A stretch of 15,134 bases of DNA from NCBI GenBank assembly GCA_002684375.1, contig NYVC01000100.1:8605-23738 (forward strand), written 5' to 3'. This document shows, piece after piece, positions 1 to 7,551 of this stretch. The stretch is from Marinovum sp. (GTDB lineage Bacteria; Pseudomonadota; Alphaproteobacteria; Rhodobacterales; Rhodobacteraceae). Under the pieces are notes generated by a model. It was given only the letters and a program-made list of their open reading frames with translations. It ran no database searches and was not told the origin of the DNA. The number at the start of each line of letters is the position of its first letter. Within the stretch, counting starts at the first letter, position 1. The position numbers were made by a program, and so were the translations under genes.

Positions 1-335
1 GTACCGGTTGGCGCCGTGCGCATAACCACTTTACCGGCACCGTGACGGCCCTGAATGTCGTGGTGCAGCGTACGACCTTCTCGCAGCGGCACACGGATCA
101 ACTGGCGCTTGGCCTGCTCCGTTGCTTTGCGAATGGCTTCGGGCACTTCTTTTGCTTTACCTTTGCCAAAGCCGACACGACCCTTTTGGTCACCGACCAC
201 AACAAGCGCAGCAAAGCCAAAGCGCTTACCACCCTTAACCGTTTTCGATACCCGGTTGATCGCAACGAGACGATCAGCGAACTCCGGTGTTTCATCGCGA
301 TCGCGACGGCCCCGGTTGTTTTGTTCTCTTGCCAT
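1..335 (-). CDS. rpsE: 30S ribosomal protein S5, C-terminal part missing (window edge)
   Basis: Small-subunit ribosomal protein involved in mRNA entry and decoding accuracy. The 111 residues visible begin [19 protein letters not shown] and continue through [23 protein letters not shown], the S5 double-stranded-RNA-binding domain, to [17 protein letters not shown]5 proteins of alphaproteobacteria are usually 165-190 residues, so the C-terminal third or more lies beyond the left edge. The start ATG at 335-333 follows AGGGAGACGAGAT, a good ribosome-binding site. It begins 11 nt after the rplR stop. This is the most distal gene of the spc part seen here; rpmD and rplO would be expected next. No break is visible in the part shown. 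Confidence 0.96.
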   Translation of the reverse strand, partial: MAREQNNRGRRDRDETPEFADRLVAINRVSKTVKGGKRFGFAALVVVGDQKGRVGFGKGKAKEVPEAIRKATEQAKRQLIRVPLREGRTLHHDIQGRHGAGKVVMRTAPTG

Positions 336-346
336 ATCTCGTCTCC

Positions 347-706
347 CTAGAACTTAAGTCCAGCTTCACGGGCTGCGTCGGCCAAAGCCTTGACACCGCC
401 GTGAAACAGGAACCCGCCACGATCAAAGTAGCATTCTTCAATACCAGCGGCTTTCGCACGCTCGGCGATCACTGTACCAATTTTCGTTGACGCCTCGAGA
501 TTGTTCTTGCCCATAATACCCAGATCCTTTTCGAGACTGGATGCTGCGGCCAAGGTACGACCATTGACGTCGTCGATCAGTTGCACACTGATGTTTTTGT
601 TGCTGCGATGTACCGACAGACGCAGGCGTCCCCGGTTCATCTTGCGAAGTTTGTTCCGAACGCGCAGGCGGCGCTTCAAGAACAGTTGTCTTTTGCTGTT
701 TGCCAT
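347..706 (-). CDS. rplR: 50S ribosomal protein L18
   Basis: Large-subunit protein that binds 5S rRNA together with L5 and L25 in the central protuberance. The 119 residues match the usual length. They run from a basic N-terminus ([20 protein letters not shown]) through [20 protein letters not shown] to the typical family ending [27 protein letters not shown] (partly quoted from a longer conserved block). The start ATG at 706 is preceded by TAAGGACGCAGACA; the AAGGA motif overlaps the stop codon of rplF, so translation of the two is probably coupled. It sits between rplF and rpsE, the conserved spc order. Confidence 0.97.
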   Translation of the reverse strand: MANSKRQLFLKRRLRVRNKLRKMNRGRLRLSVHRSNKNISVQLIDDVNGRTLAAASSLEKDLGIMGKNNLEASTKIGTVIAERAKAAGIEECYFDRGGFLFHGGVKALADAAREAGLKF

Positions 707-717
707 TGTCTGCGTCC

Positions 718-1242
718 TTACTTTTTCTTGCCTTCCTTGCGGAAGATATATTCACCTTTATACATGATACCCTTGCCTTTATACGGCTCGGGGCGGCGCC
801 ATTCACGAATATTCGCGGCAACCTGTCCGACCAGCTGCTGATCTTCGCCTTCGACGATGATCTCAGTTTGTTTCGGCACGGTCACTGTTACCCCATCCGG
901 GACCTGAAAATCCACATCATGCGACAAACCCAGATTAAGCTTTAGGACTTTGCCCTGAAGTTGCGCCCGATAGCCGACGCCCTTAATCTCAAGCTCTTTC
1001 TTAAAACCCGAAGTCACACCCGTCACCAAGTTGGCCACCATCGTGCGGCTCATGCCCCACTGCTGGCGCGCGCGCTTGGAATTGCCGCGGGGCGTCACAG
1101 ACACAGAGCTTTCATCGATTGTCATGGTCACATCATCCGACGCGGTAAAGCTGCGCGACCCTTTTGGGCCTTTCACTTCAATCGTCTGACCAGACATGGC
1201 CGCAGAGACCCCAGAGGGGAGCGCGACCGGTTTTTTTACCAA
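718..1242 (-). CDS. rplF: 50S ribosomal protein L6, start region frameshifted or TTG start
   Basis: L6 binds 23S rRNA near the GTPase-associated centre. The open frame gives 174 residues with the L6 pattern: [14 protein letters not shown], then [18 protein letters not shown] and the C-terminal hallmark [13 protein letters not shown]. In this frame the only start near the N-terminus is TTG at 1242. The expected family start MSRIGKKPV is encoded from an ATG at 1252-1250, and the ribosome-binding site AGGGAG (1266-1261) is 8 nt from that ATG but 18 nt from the TTG. A run of seven A (1237-1231) separates the two frames; six A would join them exactly. Either the reading has one extra base, or the cell uses slippage, or it really starts at TTG and loses the first residues. 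The family identity is certain; the start is not. Confidence 0.93.
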   Translation of the reverse strand: MVKKPVALPSGVSAAMSGQTIEVKGPKGSRSFTASDDVTMTIDESSVSVTPRGNSKRARQQWGMSRTMVANLVTGVTSGFKKELEIKGVGYRAQLQGKVLKLNLGLSHDVDFQVPDGVTVTVPKQTEIIVEGEDQQLVGQVAANIREWRRPEPYKGKGIMYKGEYIFRKEGKKK

Positions 1243-1260
1243 TACGAGACATTCTCTGCT

Positions 1261-1266
1261 CTCCCT
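1261..1266 (-). promoter_or_regulatory. Ribosome-binding site of rplF that favours the out-of-frame ATG
   Basis: AGGGAG on the minus strand lies 8 nt before ATG 1252-1250 and overlaps the end of rpsH. Its spacing fits that ATG and not the TTG at 1242, which is the first start codon in frame with the rest of L6. This is the main reason to suspect a one-base difference in the seven-A run just downstream. Confidence 0.7.
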
Positions 1267-1657
1267 AGAATACTGTGCAGATCACTTCGCCACCCACATT
1301 TGCAATGCGAGCCGCTGAATCCGACATGACACCTTTCGATGTCGAGACAATCGACACACCCAAGCCTTGACGGACCTGCGGAATGTCTTTGATACCCAGA
1401 TAAACCCGACGCCCAGGCTTTGACACCCGTTTGACTTCGCGAATGACGGGAGTACCGTCGAAGTACTTCAGACTGATTTCAATCGCCGGATGGCCATCGG
1501 AACCCGTCACTTTTTCATAGCCTCGGATATAGCCTTCGTCAGCCAGCACATCCAAGACCCACACCCGCAGCTTGGAGCCGGGGGTCATCACTGTCGAGCG
1601 CCCGCGCAGCTGCGCGTTGCGGATACGGGTCAGCATATCGCCGATAGGATCGTTCAT
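1265..1657 (-). CDS. rpsH: 30S ribosomal protein S8
   Basis: Primary 16S rRNA-binding protein of the small-subunit central domain; in E. coli it is also the translational repressor of the spc operon. The 130 residues are the normal length. They begin [20 protein letters not shown] and end with the conserved [20 protein letters not shown] followed by VICTVF. The start ATG at 1657 follows GGGAGAGACGCA, whose first bases overlap the TAA of rpsN, so coupling is likely. Whether S8 autoregulates here cannot be told from sequence; I did not identify a clear S8-binding helix copy in the mRNA. Confidence 0.97.
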   Translation of the reverse strand: MNDPIGDMLTRIRNAQLRGRSTVMTPGSKLRVWVLDVLADEGYIRGYEKVTGSDGHPAIEISLKYFDGTPVIREVKRVSKPGRRVYLGIKDIPQVRQGLGVSIVSTSKGVMSDSAARIANVGGEVICTVF

Positions 1658-1669
1658 TGCGTCTCTCCC

Positions 1670-1975
1670 TTACCAGCTTGACTTGACCACACCGGGCAAC
1701 TGCCCGTTGGATCCCAATTCGCGCAACATAATCCGCGAAATACGAAGTTTGCGATAATACGCATGCGGACGACCGGTCAGCTGACAGCGGTTGTGCAAGC
1801 GGGTTGCCGAGCTGTTGCGCGGCAATTTTGCCAGCTTTAGACGGGCGGCGAACCGCTCTTCCATCGGCAGCTCTTGGTTGCGCGCAATTGCTTTCAAATC
1901 AGCGCGTTTCGCCGCAAACTTATCGACCAATTTTTGACGCTTCTTTTCGCGTTCAATCATTGCTTTTTTTGCCAT
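1670..1975 (-). CDS. rpsN: 30S ribosomal protein S14, zinc-independent long form
   Basis: Protein of the small-subunit head, contacting 16S rRNA near S3, S10 and S19. The 101 residues begin [20 protein letters not shown] and contain the S14 signature [20 protein letters not shown], ending [11 protein letters not shown]. Only one cysteine is present, so this is the long form without the CxxC zinc ligands, as usual in Proteobacteria. A run of seven A in codons 2-4 (GCA AAA AAA) is in frame here, unlike the similar run in rplF. The rpsN to rpsH gap is 12 nt and the rplE to rpsN gap is 20 nt. Confidence 0.97.
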   Translation of the reverse strand: MAKKAMIEREKKRQKLVDKFAAKRADLKAIARNQELPMEERFAARLKLAKLPRNSSATRLHNRCQLTGRPHAYYRKLRISRIMLRELGSNGQLPGVVKSSW

Positions 1976-1995
1976 GTCTATATTCCTTCCCGCGC

Positions 1996-2559
1996 TCAGC
2001 TGCTGAACGGCATGTTAAAATGCTTCAACAGCGATTTCGCTTCGGCGTCGGTCTTTGCAGTGGTGCAAATCACGATGTCCATACCCCAGTTCTCATCGAC
2101 TTTGTCGAAATTGATCTCTGGAAAAACCAGATGTTCCTTCAGGCCCAAGGCATAGTTGCCGTTGCCATCGAAACTCTTGGCCGACACGCCGCGAAAGTCG
2201 CGAATACGTGGCATCGCGATCGTGATCAGGCGGTCCAAGAATTCGTACATCCGCACACCGCGCAGAGTCACTTTTGTTCCAAGCGGCATATCTTCACGCA
2301 CCCGGAAGCCAGCGATCGACTTCTTTGCTTTCGTAACAACAGCATTCTGACCGGTGATCAAAGTCAGGTCTTGCTGCGCCGATTTGGCTTTTTTCGAATC
2401 GCGCACCGCTTCCGCGCCGCAACCGATATTCACCACAATCTTGTCGAGCTTTGGCAACATCATTGCATTGGTATAGCCAAACTCTTCCATGAGTGCCGGA
2501 CGGATGGTTCCGTCGTATTCGGCTCTTAGGCGGGGAATGTATTTTGCGTCATCAAGCAT
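1996..2559 (-). CDS. rplE: 50S ribosomal protein L5
   Basis: L5 binds 5S rRNA and forms the B1b bridge to the small subunit. With the start at ATG 2559 the product is 187 residues, beginning [20 protein letters not shown], with the family blocks [40 protein letters not shown] and the C-terminal [16 protein letters not shown]. The frame stays open about 90 nt further upstream inside rplX, but that extension has no L5 similarity and would overlap rplX by far more. The chosen start overlaps the rplX stop by 8 nt and has GGGGAGACGATCG in front of it. In E. coli S8 represses translation at this gene; no such site was established here. Confidence 0.96.
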   Translation of the reverse strand: MLDDAKYIPRLRAEYDGTIRPALMEEFGYTNAMMLPKLDKIVVNIGCGAEAVRDSKKAKSAQQDLTLITGQNAVVTKAKKSIAGFRVREDMPLGTKVTLRGVRMYEFLDRLITIAMPRIRDFRGVSAKSFDGNGNYALGLKEHLVFPEINFDKVDENWGMDIVICTTAKTDAEAKSLLKHFNMPFSS

Positions 2560-2863
2560 CGATCGTCTCCCCTGTGGACTTTGCGAACCGCATTTTCTTA
2601 CCGTCCTCGACCTTAAAGCCGACCCGGGTAGGTTTGCCGTTGGAATCAATCAACGACAAGTTCGACAAGGCTATTGGCATGGCCTTAGGAATACGGCCGC
2701 CCTGCGCGGTTTGGGTTTGACGCGTATGGCGCACCGCCATGTTCAGACCGTCAACCACGGCTTTACCAGCCGAAGGATCCACCAAAGAGATCGTCCCCTC
2801 TTTGCCTTTGTCCTTACCGGCCAGCACGACGACCTTGTCGCCTTTGCGCAATTTAGCAGCCAT
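2552..2863 (-). CDS. rplX: 50S ribosomal protein L24
   Basis: Assembly-initiating large-subunit protein that binds the 5' domain of 23S rRNA. The 103 residues show the N-terminal KOW motif ([20 protein letters not shown], about residues 4-23), the central [21 protein letters not shown] and the tail [20 protein letters not shown]. It starts at ATG 2863, sharing one base with the rplN stop (TGATG), and ends 8 nt inside rplE. These overlaps suggest coupled translation of rplN, rplX and rplE in fixed ratio. Confidence 0.97.
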   Translation of the reverse strand: MAAKLRKGDKVVVLAGKDKGKEGTISLVDPSAGKAVVDGLNMAVRHTRQTQTAQGGRIPKAMPIALSNLSLIDSNGKPTRVGFKVEDGKKMRFAKSTGETIDA

Positions 2864-3231
2864 CAGAGCACCTCCGGAGCAAGCGAAATGATCTTCATAA
2901 AGTTTTTACCGCGCAATTCGCGAACAACCGGACCAAAAATCCGGGTTCCGACGGGCTCGCCGGCATTGTTCAGTATAACGGCCGCGTTGCGGTCAAAGCG
3001 GATAGCAGAGCCATCGGCACGTTGAACCTGTTTTGCGGTGCGTACGACAACGGCCTTGCGCACGTCGCCTTTTTTAACGCGTCCCCGCGGGATGGCTTCC
3101 TTGACTGAAACGACGATAACGTCGCCTACAGACGCATATCTGCGCTTGGAACCACCCAAAACCTTGATGCACTGAACTCGGCGGGCGCCAGAGTTGTCAG
3201 CGACATCCAGATTGGTTTGCATCTGGATCAT
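2863..3231 (-). CDS. rplN: 50S ribosomal protein L14
   Basis: L14 sits at the subunit interface, forms bridge B8 and is the docking site of the silencing factor RsfS. The 122 residues are the standard length and strongly conserved: [20 protein letters not shown] at the start, [23 protein letters not shown] region in the middle, then [20 protein letters not shown] and the end [14 protein letters not shown]. The start ATG at 3231 has GGGAGACACTAT before it. A 75 nt gap with a predicted hairpin (3246-3277) separates it from rpsQ. In E. coli the separate spc promoter lies at this same point, but I could not find a clear promoter here. Confidence 0.97.
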   Translation of the reverse strand: MIQMQTNLDVADNSGARRVQCIKVLGGSKRRYASVGDVIVVSVKEAIPRGRVKKGDVRKAVVVRTAKQVQRADGSAIRFDRNAAVILNNAGEPVGTRIFGPVVRELRGKNFMKIISLAPEVL

Positions 3232-3245
3232 ATAGTGTCTCCCGA

Positions 3246-3277
3246 CCTATGGGGGGCATACGTGCCAGATCCCCAGG
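3246..3277 (-). other. Predicted hairpin in the rpsQ-rplN gap
   Basis: Read on the minus strand, GGCA and TGCC close a CGTA loop, extended by GGGG/CCCC and CCT/AGG with small bulges, about 11 base pairs in total. It ends 3 nt before the GGGAG ribosome-binding site of rplN. There is no T-run, so it is not terminator-like. It could be an mRNA processing barrier or a translational control element; function is unknown. Confidence 0.4.
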
Positions 3278-3306
3278 GTTTCGATGTGACTGAAGGGTCT
3301 TTCAGC

Positions 3307-3537
3307 TTACGCCTCAAGGACCTCCCAGCGTTTGGTTTTCGACTTTGGTGGACATTCGATAATGCGGACAGAGTCACCAATCTTAAAAGTGTTCTGTTCG
3401 TCATGCGCCCGATATTTCTTGGACTTACGAATAATCTTTTTCAGCACAGGATGCTTGAAGCGACGCTCGACCGAGACCGTGACGGTCTGTTCGTTTGCGG
3501 CGCTGGTAACAGTGCCTTCCAGGATACGTTTGGGCAT
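3307..3537 (-). CDS. rpsQ: 30S ribosomal protein S17
   Basis: Early-assembly 16S rRNA-binding protein with an OB fold. The 76 residues begin [20 protein letters not shown] and include [28 protein letters not shown] and the conserved [20 protein letters not shown]. The length is normal. The start ATG at 3537 is 13 nt after the rpmC stop. It lies in the conserved L16-L29-S17 block of the S10 operon. Confidence 0.97.
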   Translation of the reverse strand: MPKRILEGTVTSAANEQTVTVSVERRFKHPVLKKIIRKSKKYRAHDEQNTFKIGDSVRIIECPPKSKTKRWEVLEA

Positions 3538-3550
3538 CTTTCAGGCGCTC

Positions 3551-3754
3551 CTATTCTGCAGCCGCAAGCGCGGCTTTCTGTGTCAGCACGGTTTTGACCC
3601 GGGCCACATCACGTTTAACGGACCGCATGCGCGCCGTATTCTCAAGTTGCCCCGTGGCCTGTTGAAAGCGAAGATTAAACGCTTCTTTCTTCAGATTAGA
3701 CAGCTCCTCACGAAGCTGGTCCGGGGTCTTATCGCGTAGTTCTTGGGCGTTCAT
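3551..3754 (-). CDS. rpmC: 50S ribosomal protein L29
   Basis: Small helical protein at the peptide exit, part of the docking platform with L23. The 67 residues begin [20 protein letters not shown] and contain the signature [20 protein letters not shown] followed by [19 protein letters not shown]. It is preceded by GAGGGATAAGGCG. The 99 nt between the rplP stop and this gene hold a terminator-like hairpin (3807-3847), so expression of rpmC and downstream genes may depend on read-through or on an unrecognised promoter in the remaining roughly 50 nt. Confidence 0.96.
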   Translation of the reverse strand: MNAQELRDKTPDQLREELSNLKKEAFNLRFQQATGQLENTARMRSVKRDVARVKTVLTQKAALAAAE

Positions 3755-3806
3755 CGCCTTATCCCTCTATCAGAAGTCACGACACAACCGTCCGCGCTTT
3801 TCCAAC

Positions 3807-3847
3807 AAAAAACACCGCGCCCCCCGCAAACTGGTGCGGGTGCGCGG
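3807..3847 (-). terminator. Intrinsic-terminator-like hairpin between rplP and rpmC
   Basis: On the minus strand CCGCGC-A-CCCGCA pairs with TGCGGG-GG-GCGCGG around a six-base loop CCAGTT, giving 12 base pairs with a small internal loop. It is followed by TG and six T. The hairpin starts 6 nt after the rplP stop codon. The form is that of a Rho-independent terminator, but ten essential genes lie downstream, so it is probably a partial terminator or an mRNA stabilising/processing site. Confidence 0.6.
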
Positions 3848-3853
3848 AAACTC

Positions 3854-4267
3854 TTACCAGTCTTCGCGTACAACAACACGCGTTTTGATCGGCAATTTCA
3901 TTGCAGCAAGCCGAAGTGCTTCCCTTGCCACATTTTCGTCAACCCCGTCAATCTCAAACATGATCCGACCAGGTTTTACTTTTGCAGCCCAGAAATCAAC
4001 TGAGCCCTTTCCTTTACCCATCCGAACTTCGGTGGGCTTAGACGTGACCGGCGTATCGGGGAAAATCCGGATCCAGACCCGGCCCTGCCGTTTCATTTGA
4101 CGGGTCATCGCCCGCCGCGCCGCTTCGATCTGGCGCGCGGTGATCCGCTCTGGCTGGGTGGCTTTTAGGCCATAAGTGCCAAAGGTAAGATCAGAGCCGC
4201 CTTTTGCCATGCCGTGGATACGGCCTTTGTGCATCTTGCGGAATTTGGTACGTTTTGGTTGCAGCAT
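3854..4267 (-). CDS. rplP: 50S ribosomal protein L16
   Basis: L16 organises the A-site tRNA region of the large subunit next to the peptidyl transferase centre. The 137 residues begin [20 protein letters not shown] and show the family blocks [40 protein letters not shown] and [20 protein letters not shown]. The VRMGKGKG loop is near residues 81-88; in E. coli an arginine there can be hydroxylated. The ribosome-binding site AAGGAGATAGAGAT precedes ATG 4267, 12 nt after rpsC. A terminator-like hairpin follows immediately. Confidence 0.97.
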   Translation of the reverse strand: MLQPKRTKFRKMHKGRIHGMAKGGSDLTFGTYGLKATQPERITARQIEAARRAMTRQMKRQGRVWIRIFPDTPVTSKPTEVRMGKGKGSVDFWAAKVKPGRIMFEIDGVDENVAREALRLAAMKLPIKTRVVVREDW

Positions 4268-4279
4268 ATCTCTATCTCC

Positions 4280-4987
4280 TTAGCGACGGCCACCGGCACC
4301 ACGTGGGGCCGGACCGTCCTGGAGTTCCTGGGCTTTGCGATCCCGGGCTTGCGGATCATGTTCCATGATCTCACCCTTAAAGATCCAGACCTTAATACCG
4401 ATGATGCCGTAAGCGGTTTCCGCCTCAATATTGGCATAATCAATATCGGCACGCAGCGTGTGCAGTGGCACCCGACCTTCACGATACCATTCGGTGCGCG
4501 CAATCTCTGCGCCGCCAAGACGACCCGCAACATTCACCCGGATACCAAGCGCGCCCATGCGCATCGCATTCTGCACCGCGCGCTTCATCGCACGACGGAA
4601 CGAAACCCGACGTTCAAGCTGCTGAGAAATCGACTCGCCAACCAAACGCGCGTCCATCTCAGGTTTGCGCACTTCGAGAATGTTGAGGTGCAGTTCTGAT
4701 GGTGTCATTGCGGCGATCTTCTTGCGCAACGTTTCAATATCAGCACCTTTTTTACCGATAATCACACCGGGGCGGGCAGTATAGATGCTAACCCGGCACT
4801 TTTTGTGCGGGCGCTCGATGATCACCCGCGAGATACCGGCTTGCTTGCACTCTTCGTTGACGAACTCGCGGATTTTAATGTCTTCCATGAGAAGATCACC
4901 ATAATCCTTGGTATCGGCATACCAGCGGCTGTCCCACGTACGGTTGATCTGCAAACGCATGCCGATTGGATTAACTTTCTGACCCAT
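4280..4987 (-). CDS. rpsC: 30S ribosomal protein S3
   Basis: S3 lines the mRNA entry channel with S4 and S5 and contributes to helicase activity. The 235 residues begin [26 protein letters not shown]-binding domain carries GKKG at residues 78-81 ([10 protein letters not shown]). The C-terminal S3 domain includes [20 protein letters not shown] and [20 protein letters not shown], followed by the short polar tail [10 protein letters not shown]. The start codon overlaps the rplV stop by one base (TAATG), consistent with coupled translation. Confidence 0.97.
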   Translation of the reverse strand: MGQKVNPIGMRLQINRTWDSRWYADTKDYGDLLMEDIKIREFVNEECKQAGISRVIIERPHKKCRVSIYTARPGVIIGKKGADIETLRKKIAAMTPSELHLNILEVRKPEMDARLVGESISQQLERRVSFRRAMKRAVQNAMRMGALGIRVNVAGRLGGAEIARTEWYREGRVPLHTLRADIDYANIEAETAYGIIGIKVWIFKGEIMEHDPQARDRKAQELQDGPAPRGAGGRR

Positions 4988-5367
4988 TAGGCTTGCTCCT
5001 CAACTTGACGCACTTTGATCGTAAGCTCTGAGAATGGCTTCATTATCTTGCCAAACCGCCCACGTGCACGCGGCCGTCCGCGCTTCAGTGTCATGTTTTT
5101 ACCAACGTATGCTTCGGCGACAACCAATTCATCCACATCAAGGTTGTGGTTGTTTTCGGCGTTGGCAATCGCTGATTGCAGGCACTTGCGCACATCATCA
5201 GAGATGCGTTTTTTAGAGAACGTCAGGTCGGTCAACGCTTTATCCACCTTCTTGCCCCTAATCATCGCGGCTACAAGGTTCAGCTTTTGCGGGCTGGTCC
5301 GAAGCATGCGCAGTTTTGCCATCGCTTCGTTGTCGGCCACGCGGCGGGGGTTTTTATCCTGGCCCAT
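4987..5367 (-). CDS. rplV: 50S ribosomal protein L22
   Basis: L22 contacts all 23S domains; its extended hairpin lines the exit tunnel near L4 and the macrolide site. The 126 residues begin [20 protein letters not shown] and show [20 protein letters not shown], then [20 protein letters not shown] and the loop region [20 protein letters not shown]. The N-terminus has about 13 extra residues compared with the E. coli protein, typical of this bacterial family. It starts 3 nt after the rpsS stop and overlaps rpsC by one base. Confidence 0.97.
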   Translation of the reverse strand: MGQDKNPRRVADNEAMAKLRMLRTSPQKLNLVAAMIRGKKVDKALTDLTFSKKRISDDVRKCLQSAIANAENNHNLDVDELVVAEAYVGKNMTLKRGRPRARGRFGKIMKPFSELTIKVRQVEEQA

Positions 5368-5370
5368 GAC

Positions 5371-5649
5371 TTACTTCCGTTTCGCTTTTTTGTCGGCTGC
5401 ATGCCCGTAATAGGTACGGGTCGGGGCATATTCACCGAATTTCTGACCGATCATATCTTCCGAAATCATTACGGGAATATGTTTGCGACCGTTATACACA
5501 CCAAAGGTCAAGCCAACGAACTGCGGTAAAATAGTAGACCGGCGCGACCAGATTTTGATAACTTCATTGCGTCCACTTTCACGTGACGCTTCGGCTTTTT
5601 TGAGCACGTAAGCATCGACGAATGGACCTTTCCAAACAGAGCGAGACAT
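5371..5649 (-). CDS. rpsS: 30S ribosomal protein S19
   Basis: S19 sits in the head of the small subunit and forms a complex with S13. The 92 residues begin [20 protein letters not shown] and contain [20 protein letters not shown] and the signature [20 protein letters not shown], ending [21 protein letters not shown]. The length is normal. It is 3 nt from both its neighbours, rplB upstream and rplV downstream, so these three are tightly packed. Confidence 0.97.
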   Translation of the reverse strand: MSRSVWKGPFVDAYVLKKAEASRESGRNEVIKIWSRRSTILPQFVGLTFGVYNGRKHIPVMISEDMIGQKFGEYAPTRTYYGHAADKKAKRK

Positions 5650-5652
5650 ATC

Positions 5653-6495
5653 TTAACGTCCCTTCTTCTTGGCGTGCCGCGAGCGGATAATCAGCTTGCT
5701 TGACGCTTTGTTCTTGTTCCGGGTACGTGCCCCTTTGGTCGGCTTACCCCAAGGGGTAACTGGGTGACGTCCACCCGATGTCCGACCTTCACCGCCACCG
5801 TGGGGGTGATCAACCGGGTTCATAACCACACCACGCACCGACGGGCGCACGCCTTTATGGCGCATCCGACCGGCTTTACCAAAGTTTTGGTTGCTGTTGT
5901 CGGGGTTTGACACCGCACCAACCGTGGCACAGCATTCTTGGCGAACCATACGCAGTTCGCCAGAGGACAAACGGATCTGAGCATAACCGCCATCGCGCCC
6001 AACAAACTGAGCGTACGTGCCAGCAGCGCGCGCGATCTGACCGCCTTTGCCTGGCTTCATCTCGATGTTGTGAATGATCGTACCGATTGGCATACCAGAA
6101 AACGGCATCGTATTACCGGGCTTGATATCAGCTTTGGCAGAGGCAATCACTTGGTCGCCGACGCCCAAGCGCTGAGGCGCCAGAATATACGTCTGTTCGC
6201 CGTCTTCATATCGTACCAAAGCAATAAACGCTGTCCTGTTGGGATCATATTCAATCCGCTCAACAGTTGCAGACATGTCCAGTTTGTTGCGTTTGAAATC
6301 AACAATACGGTACAGGCGTTTCGCGCCGCCACCGCGGCGGCGGGATGTAATACGTCCGGTGTTGTTGCGGCCGCCCGATTTTGTCAAACCCTCAGTAAGA
6401 GATTTAACAGGACGACCCTTCCACAGTTCCGAACGGTCGATCAGCACCAGCCCACGCTGGCCTGGCGTCGTCGGTTTATACGACTTGAGTGCCAT
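5653..6495 (-). CDS. rplB: 50S ribosomal protein L2
   Basis: L2 is needed for subunit association and peptidyl transferase activity. The 280 residues begin [20 protein letters not shown]. They include the OB-fold RNA-binding part ([17 protein letters not shown]) and the C-terminal signature [20 protein letters not shown], which holds the conserved histidine near the catalytic centre, then [20 protein letters not shown]. The length fits the family (273-280). It is separated from rplW by an unusually long 145 nt gap with hairpins and a tandem repeat. The ribosome-binding site is modest (ACGGAAGACAGAAAGC before the ATG). Confidence 0.97.
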   Translation of the reverse strand: MALKSYKPTTPGQRGLVLIDRSELWKGRPVKSLTEGLTKSGGRNNTGRITSRRRGGGAKRLYRIVDFKRNKLDMSATVERIEYDPNRTAFIALVRYEDGEQTYILAPQRLGVGDQVIASAKADIKPGNTMPFSGMPIGTIIHNIEMKPGKGGQIARAAGTYAQFVGRDGGYAQIRLSSGELRMVRQECCATVGAVSNPDNSNQNFGKAGRMRHKGVRPSVRGVVMNPVDHPHGGGEGRTSGGRHPVTPWGKPTKGARTRNKNKASSKLIIRSRHAKKKGR

Positions 6496-6542
6496 GCTTT
6501 CTGTCTTCCGTTATAGATGCAGCACTTTACGCGCCGCGATTG

Positions 6543-6587
6543 ATAGGGCCCCGAAGGTCCCCGAGATAATAGGGCCCGAAGGTCCCC
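6543..6587 (-). repeat. Tandem direct repeat, each copy a UUCG-loop hairpin
   Basis: Two copies, 20 nt at 6543-6562 and 19 nt at 6569-6587, read on the plus strand as ATAGGGCCC(C)GAAGGTCCCC, differing by one C and separated by six bases. On the transcribed strand each reads GGGGACCTTCGGG..CCC, which can fold with CC/GG closing a TTCG tetraloop and GGGG/CCCT outside. The inner A is mismatched in one copy and bulged in the other. Together with the terminator-like hairpin at 6593-6627 it fills most of the rplW-rplB gap. Origin is probably a small tandem duplication; function is unknown. Confidence 0.6.
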
Positions 6588-6592
6588 AACTT

Positions 6593-6627
6593 AAAACAAC
6601 AACGCTCCGAACAGATTCGGAGCGTTG
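6593..6627 (-). terminator. Intrinsic-terminator-like hairpin between rplW and rplB
   Basis: On the minus strand CAACGCTCCGA pairs perfectly with TCGGAGCGTTG around the six-base loop ATCTGT (11 base pairs including the outer C-G), followed by TTGTTTT. It begins about 13 nt after the rplW stop codon. The stem is strong but the T-run is interrupted, so partial termination or a 3'-end stabilising role is as likely as full termination, given the essential genes downstream. Confidence 0.5.
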
Positions 6628-6640
6628 ATGAGGCGTGCTA

Positions 6641-6937
6641 TCACAGTCCGGTGTTCACGTCGATGGTGTTTCCGGCCTCAAGTGTCACATAGGCTTTTTT
6701 GACATCCCGGCGTTTACCAGGTGCGCCGCGAAAACGCTTTGTCTTACCTTTTGTGATCGTGGTGTTTACCGCTTTCACCTTAACACCAAACAGCGCTTCG
6801 ACCGCTGATTTGATCTGTGGCTTGTTGCTGTCGATTGCCACTTCAAACACAACCGCTCCAGCCTCAGAGGCCATGGTTGCTTTTTCGGTGATAACCGGCT
6901 TGCGGATCACATCATAATGTTCAGCTTTAGCAGTCAT
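6641..6937 (-). CDS. rplW: 50S ribosomal protein L23
   Basis: L23 lies at the peptide tunnel exit and is the docking site for trigger factor and the signal recognition particle. The 98 residues begin [20 protein letters not shown] and contain [40 protein letters not shown] and the end [17 protein letters not shown]. The start overlaps the rplD stop by four bases (ATGA), so the two are probably translationally coupled. A 145 nt gap with hairpins follows before rplB. Confidence 0.97.
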   Translation of the reverse strand: MTAKAEHYDVIRKPVITEKATMASEAGAVVFEVAIDSNKPQIKSAVEALFGVKVKAVNTTITKGKTKRFRGAPGKRRDVKKAYVTLEAGNTIDVNTGL

Positions 6938-7551
6938 TTCAGGCGTGCCTCCAGAGCTTCGACACCGGCTTTCGTCAGCACCAGAGTATCGCGTTTCAGA
7001 ATGTCATACACGTTAGCACCCATTGTCGGCAGGATATCCAAGCCTTCAATGTTACTCGCCGCTTTTGCAAAACCGATATCGACGGCAGCGCCATCGATAA
7101 TCAACGCGCGTTTCCAACCGAGGTTTTTTACCATCTTGGCCAACGCCGCAGTCTTACCATCAGACTGGGCCTCATCGATAATAACCAGCGAACCGTCTTT
7201 CACTTTAGACGACAGCGCGTGCTTTAAACCCATCTGGCGCACTTTTTTCGGCAGATCGTGGCCATGACTACGGGGCGTTGGGCCCTTGTAGATACCACCA
7301 CCGCGGAAAATCGGTGCGTTGCGATCGCCGTGACGCGCGCCACCAGTGCCTTTTTGACGATAGATCTTTTTCGTCGAATAGCTGGTCTCGCGACGGGTCT
7401 TTACCTTATGGGTGCCGGCCTGCGCATTGTTGCGCTGCCACCGGACGACGCGGTGCAGGATATCGACACGCGGCTCGAGGCCAAAGATATCGTCGCCCAA
7501 ATCGATACTGCCAGCCGCCTTGCCGTCGAGTTTGATCACATCAAGTTTCAT
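6934..7551 (-). CDS. rplD: 50S ribosomal protein L4
   Basis: L4 reaches into the exit tunnel; in E. coli it also autoregulates the S10 operon. The 205 residues begin [20 protein letters not shown]. The tunnel loop is at about residues 60-86 ([20 protein letters not shown], then IFRGGG), and [20 protein letters not shown] follows. The length is normal. It overlaps rplC at its start and rplW at its end by four bases each (ATGA). I could not identify an L4-type leader hairpin upstream of rpsJ, so regulation by L4 is not supported here. Confidence 0.97.
   Translation of the reverse strand: MKLDVIKLDGKAAGSIDLGDDIFGLEPRVDILHRVVRWQRNNAQAGTHKVKTRRETSYSTKKIYRQKGTGGARHGDRNAPIFRGGGIYKGPTPRSHGHDLPKKVRQMGLKHALSSKVKDGSLVIIDEAQSDGKTAALAKMVKNLGWKRALIIDGAAVDIGFAKAASNIEGLDILPTMGANVYDILKRDTLVLTKAGVEALEARLK

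Noticed and set aside
1964..1970. Seven-A run at the start of rpsN as a second frameshift
   Set aside because: Here the run is in frame (MAKKA) and the S14 protein reads through normally.
1804..2529. Long plus-strand open frame of 241 codons opposite rpsN and rplE
   Set aside because: It is antisense to two certain ribosomal protein genes and has no protein-family character; it is a by-product of codon bias.
2560..2649. Extended N-terminus of L5 from an ATG at 2649
   Set aside because: It lies inside rplX, adds 30 residues without L5 similarity, and the ATG at 2559 has a good ribosome-binding site and gives the normal 187-residue length.
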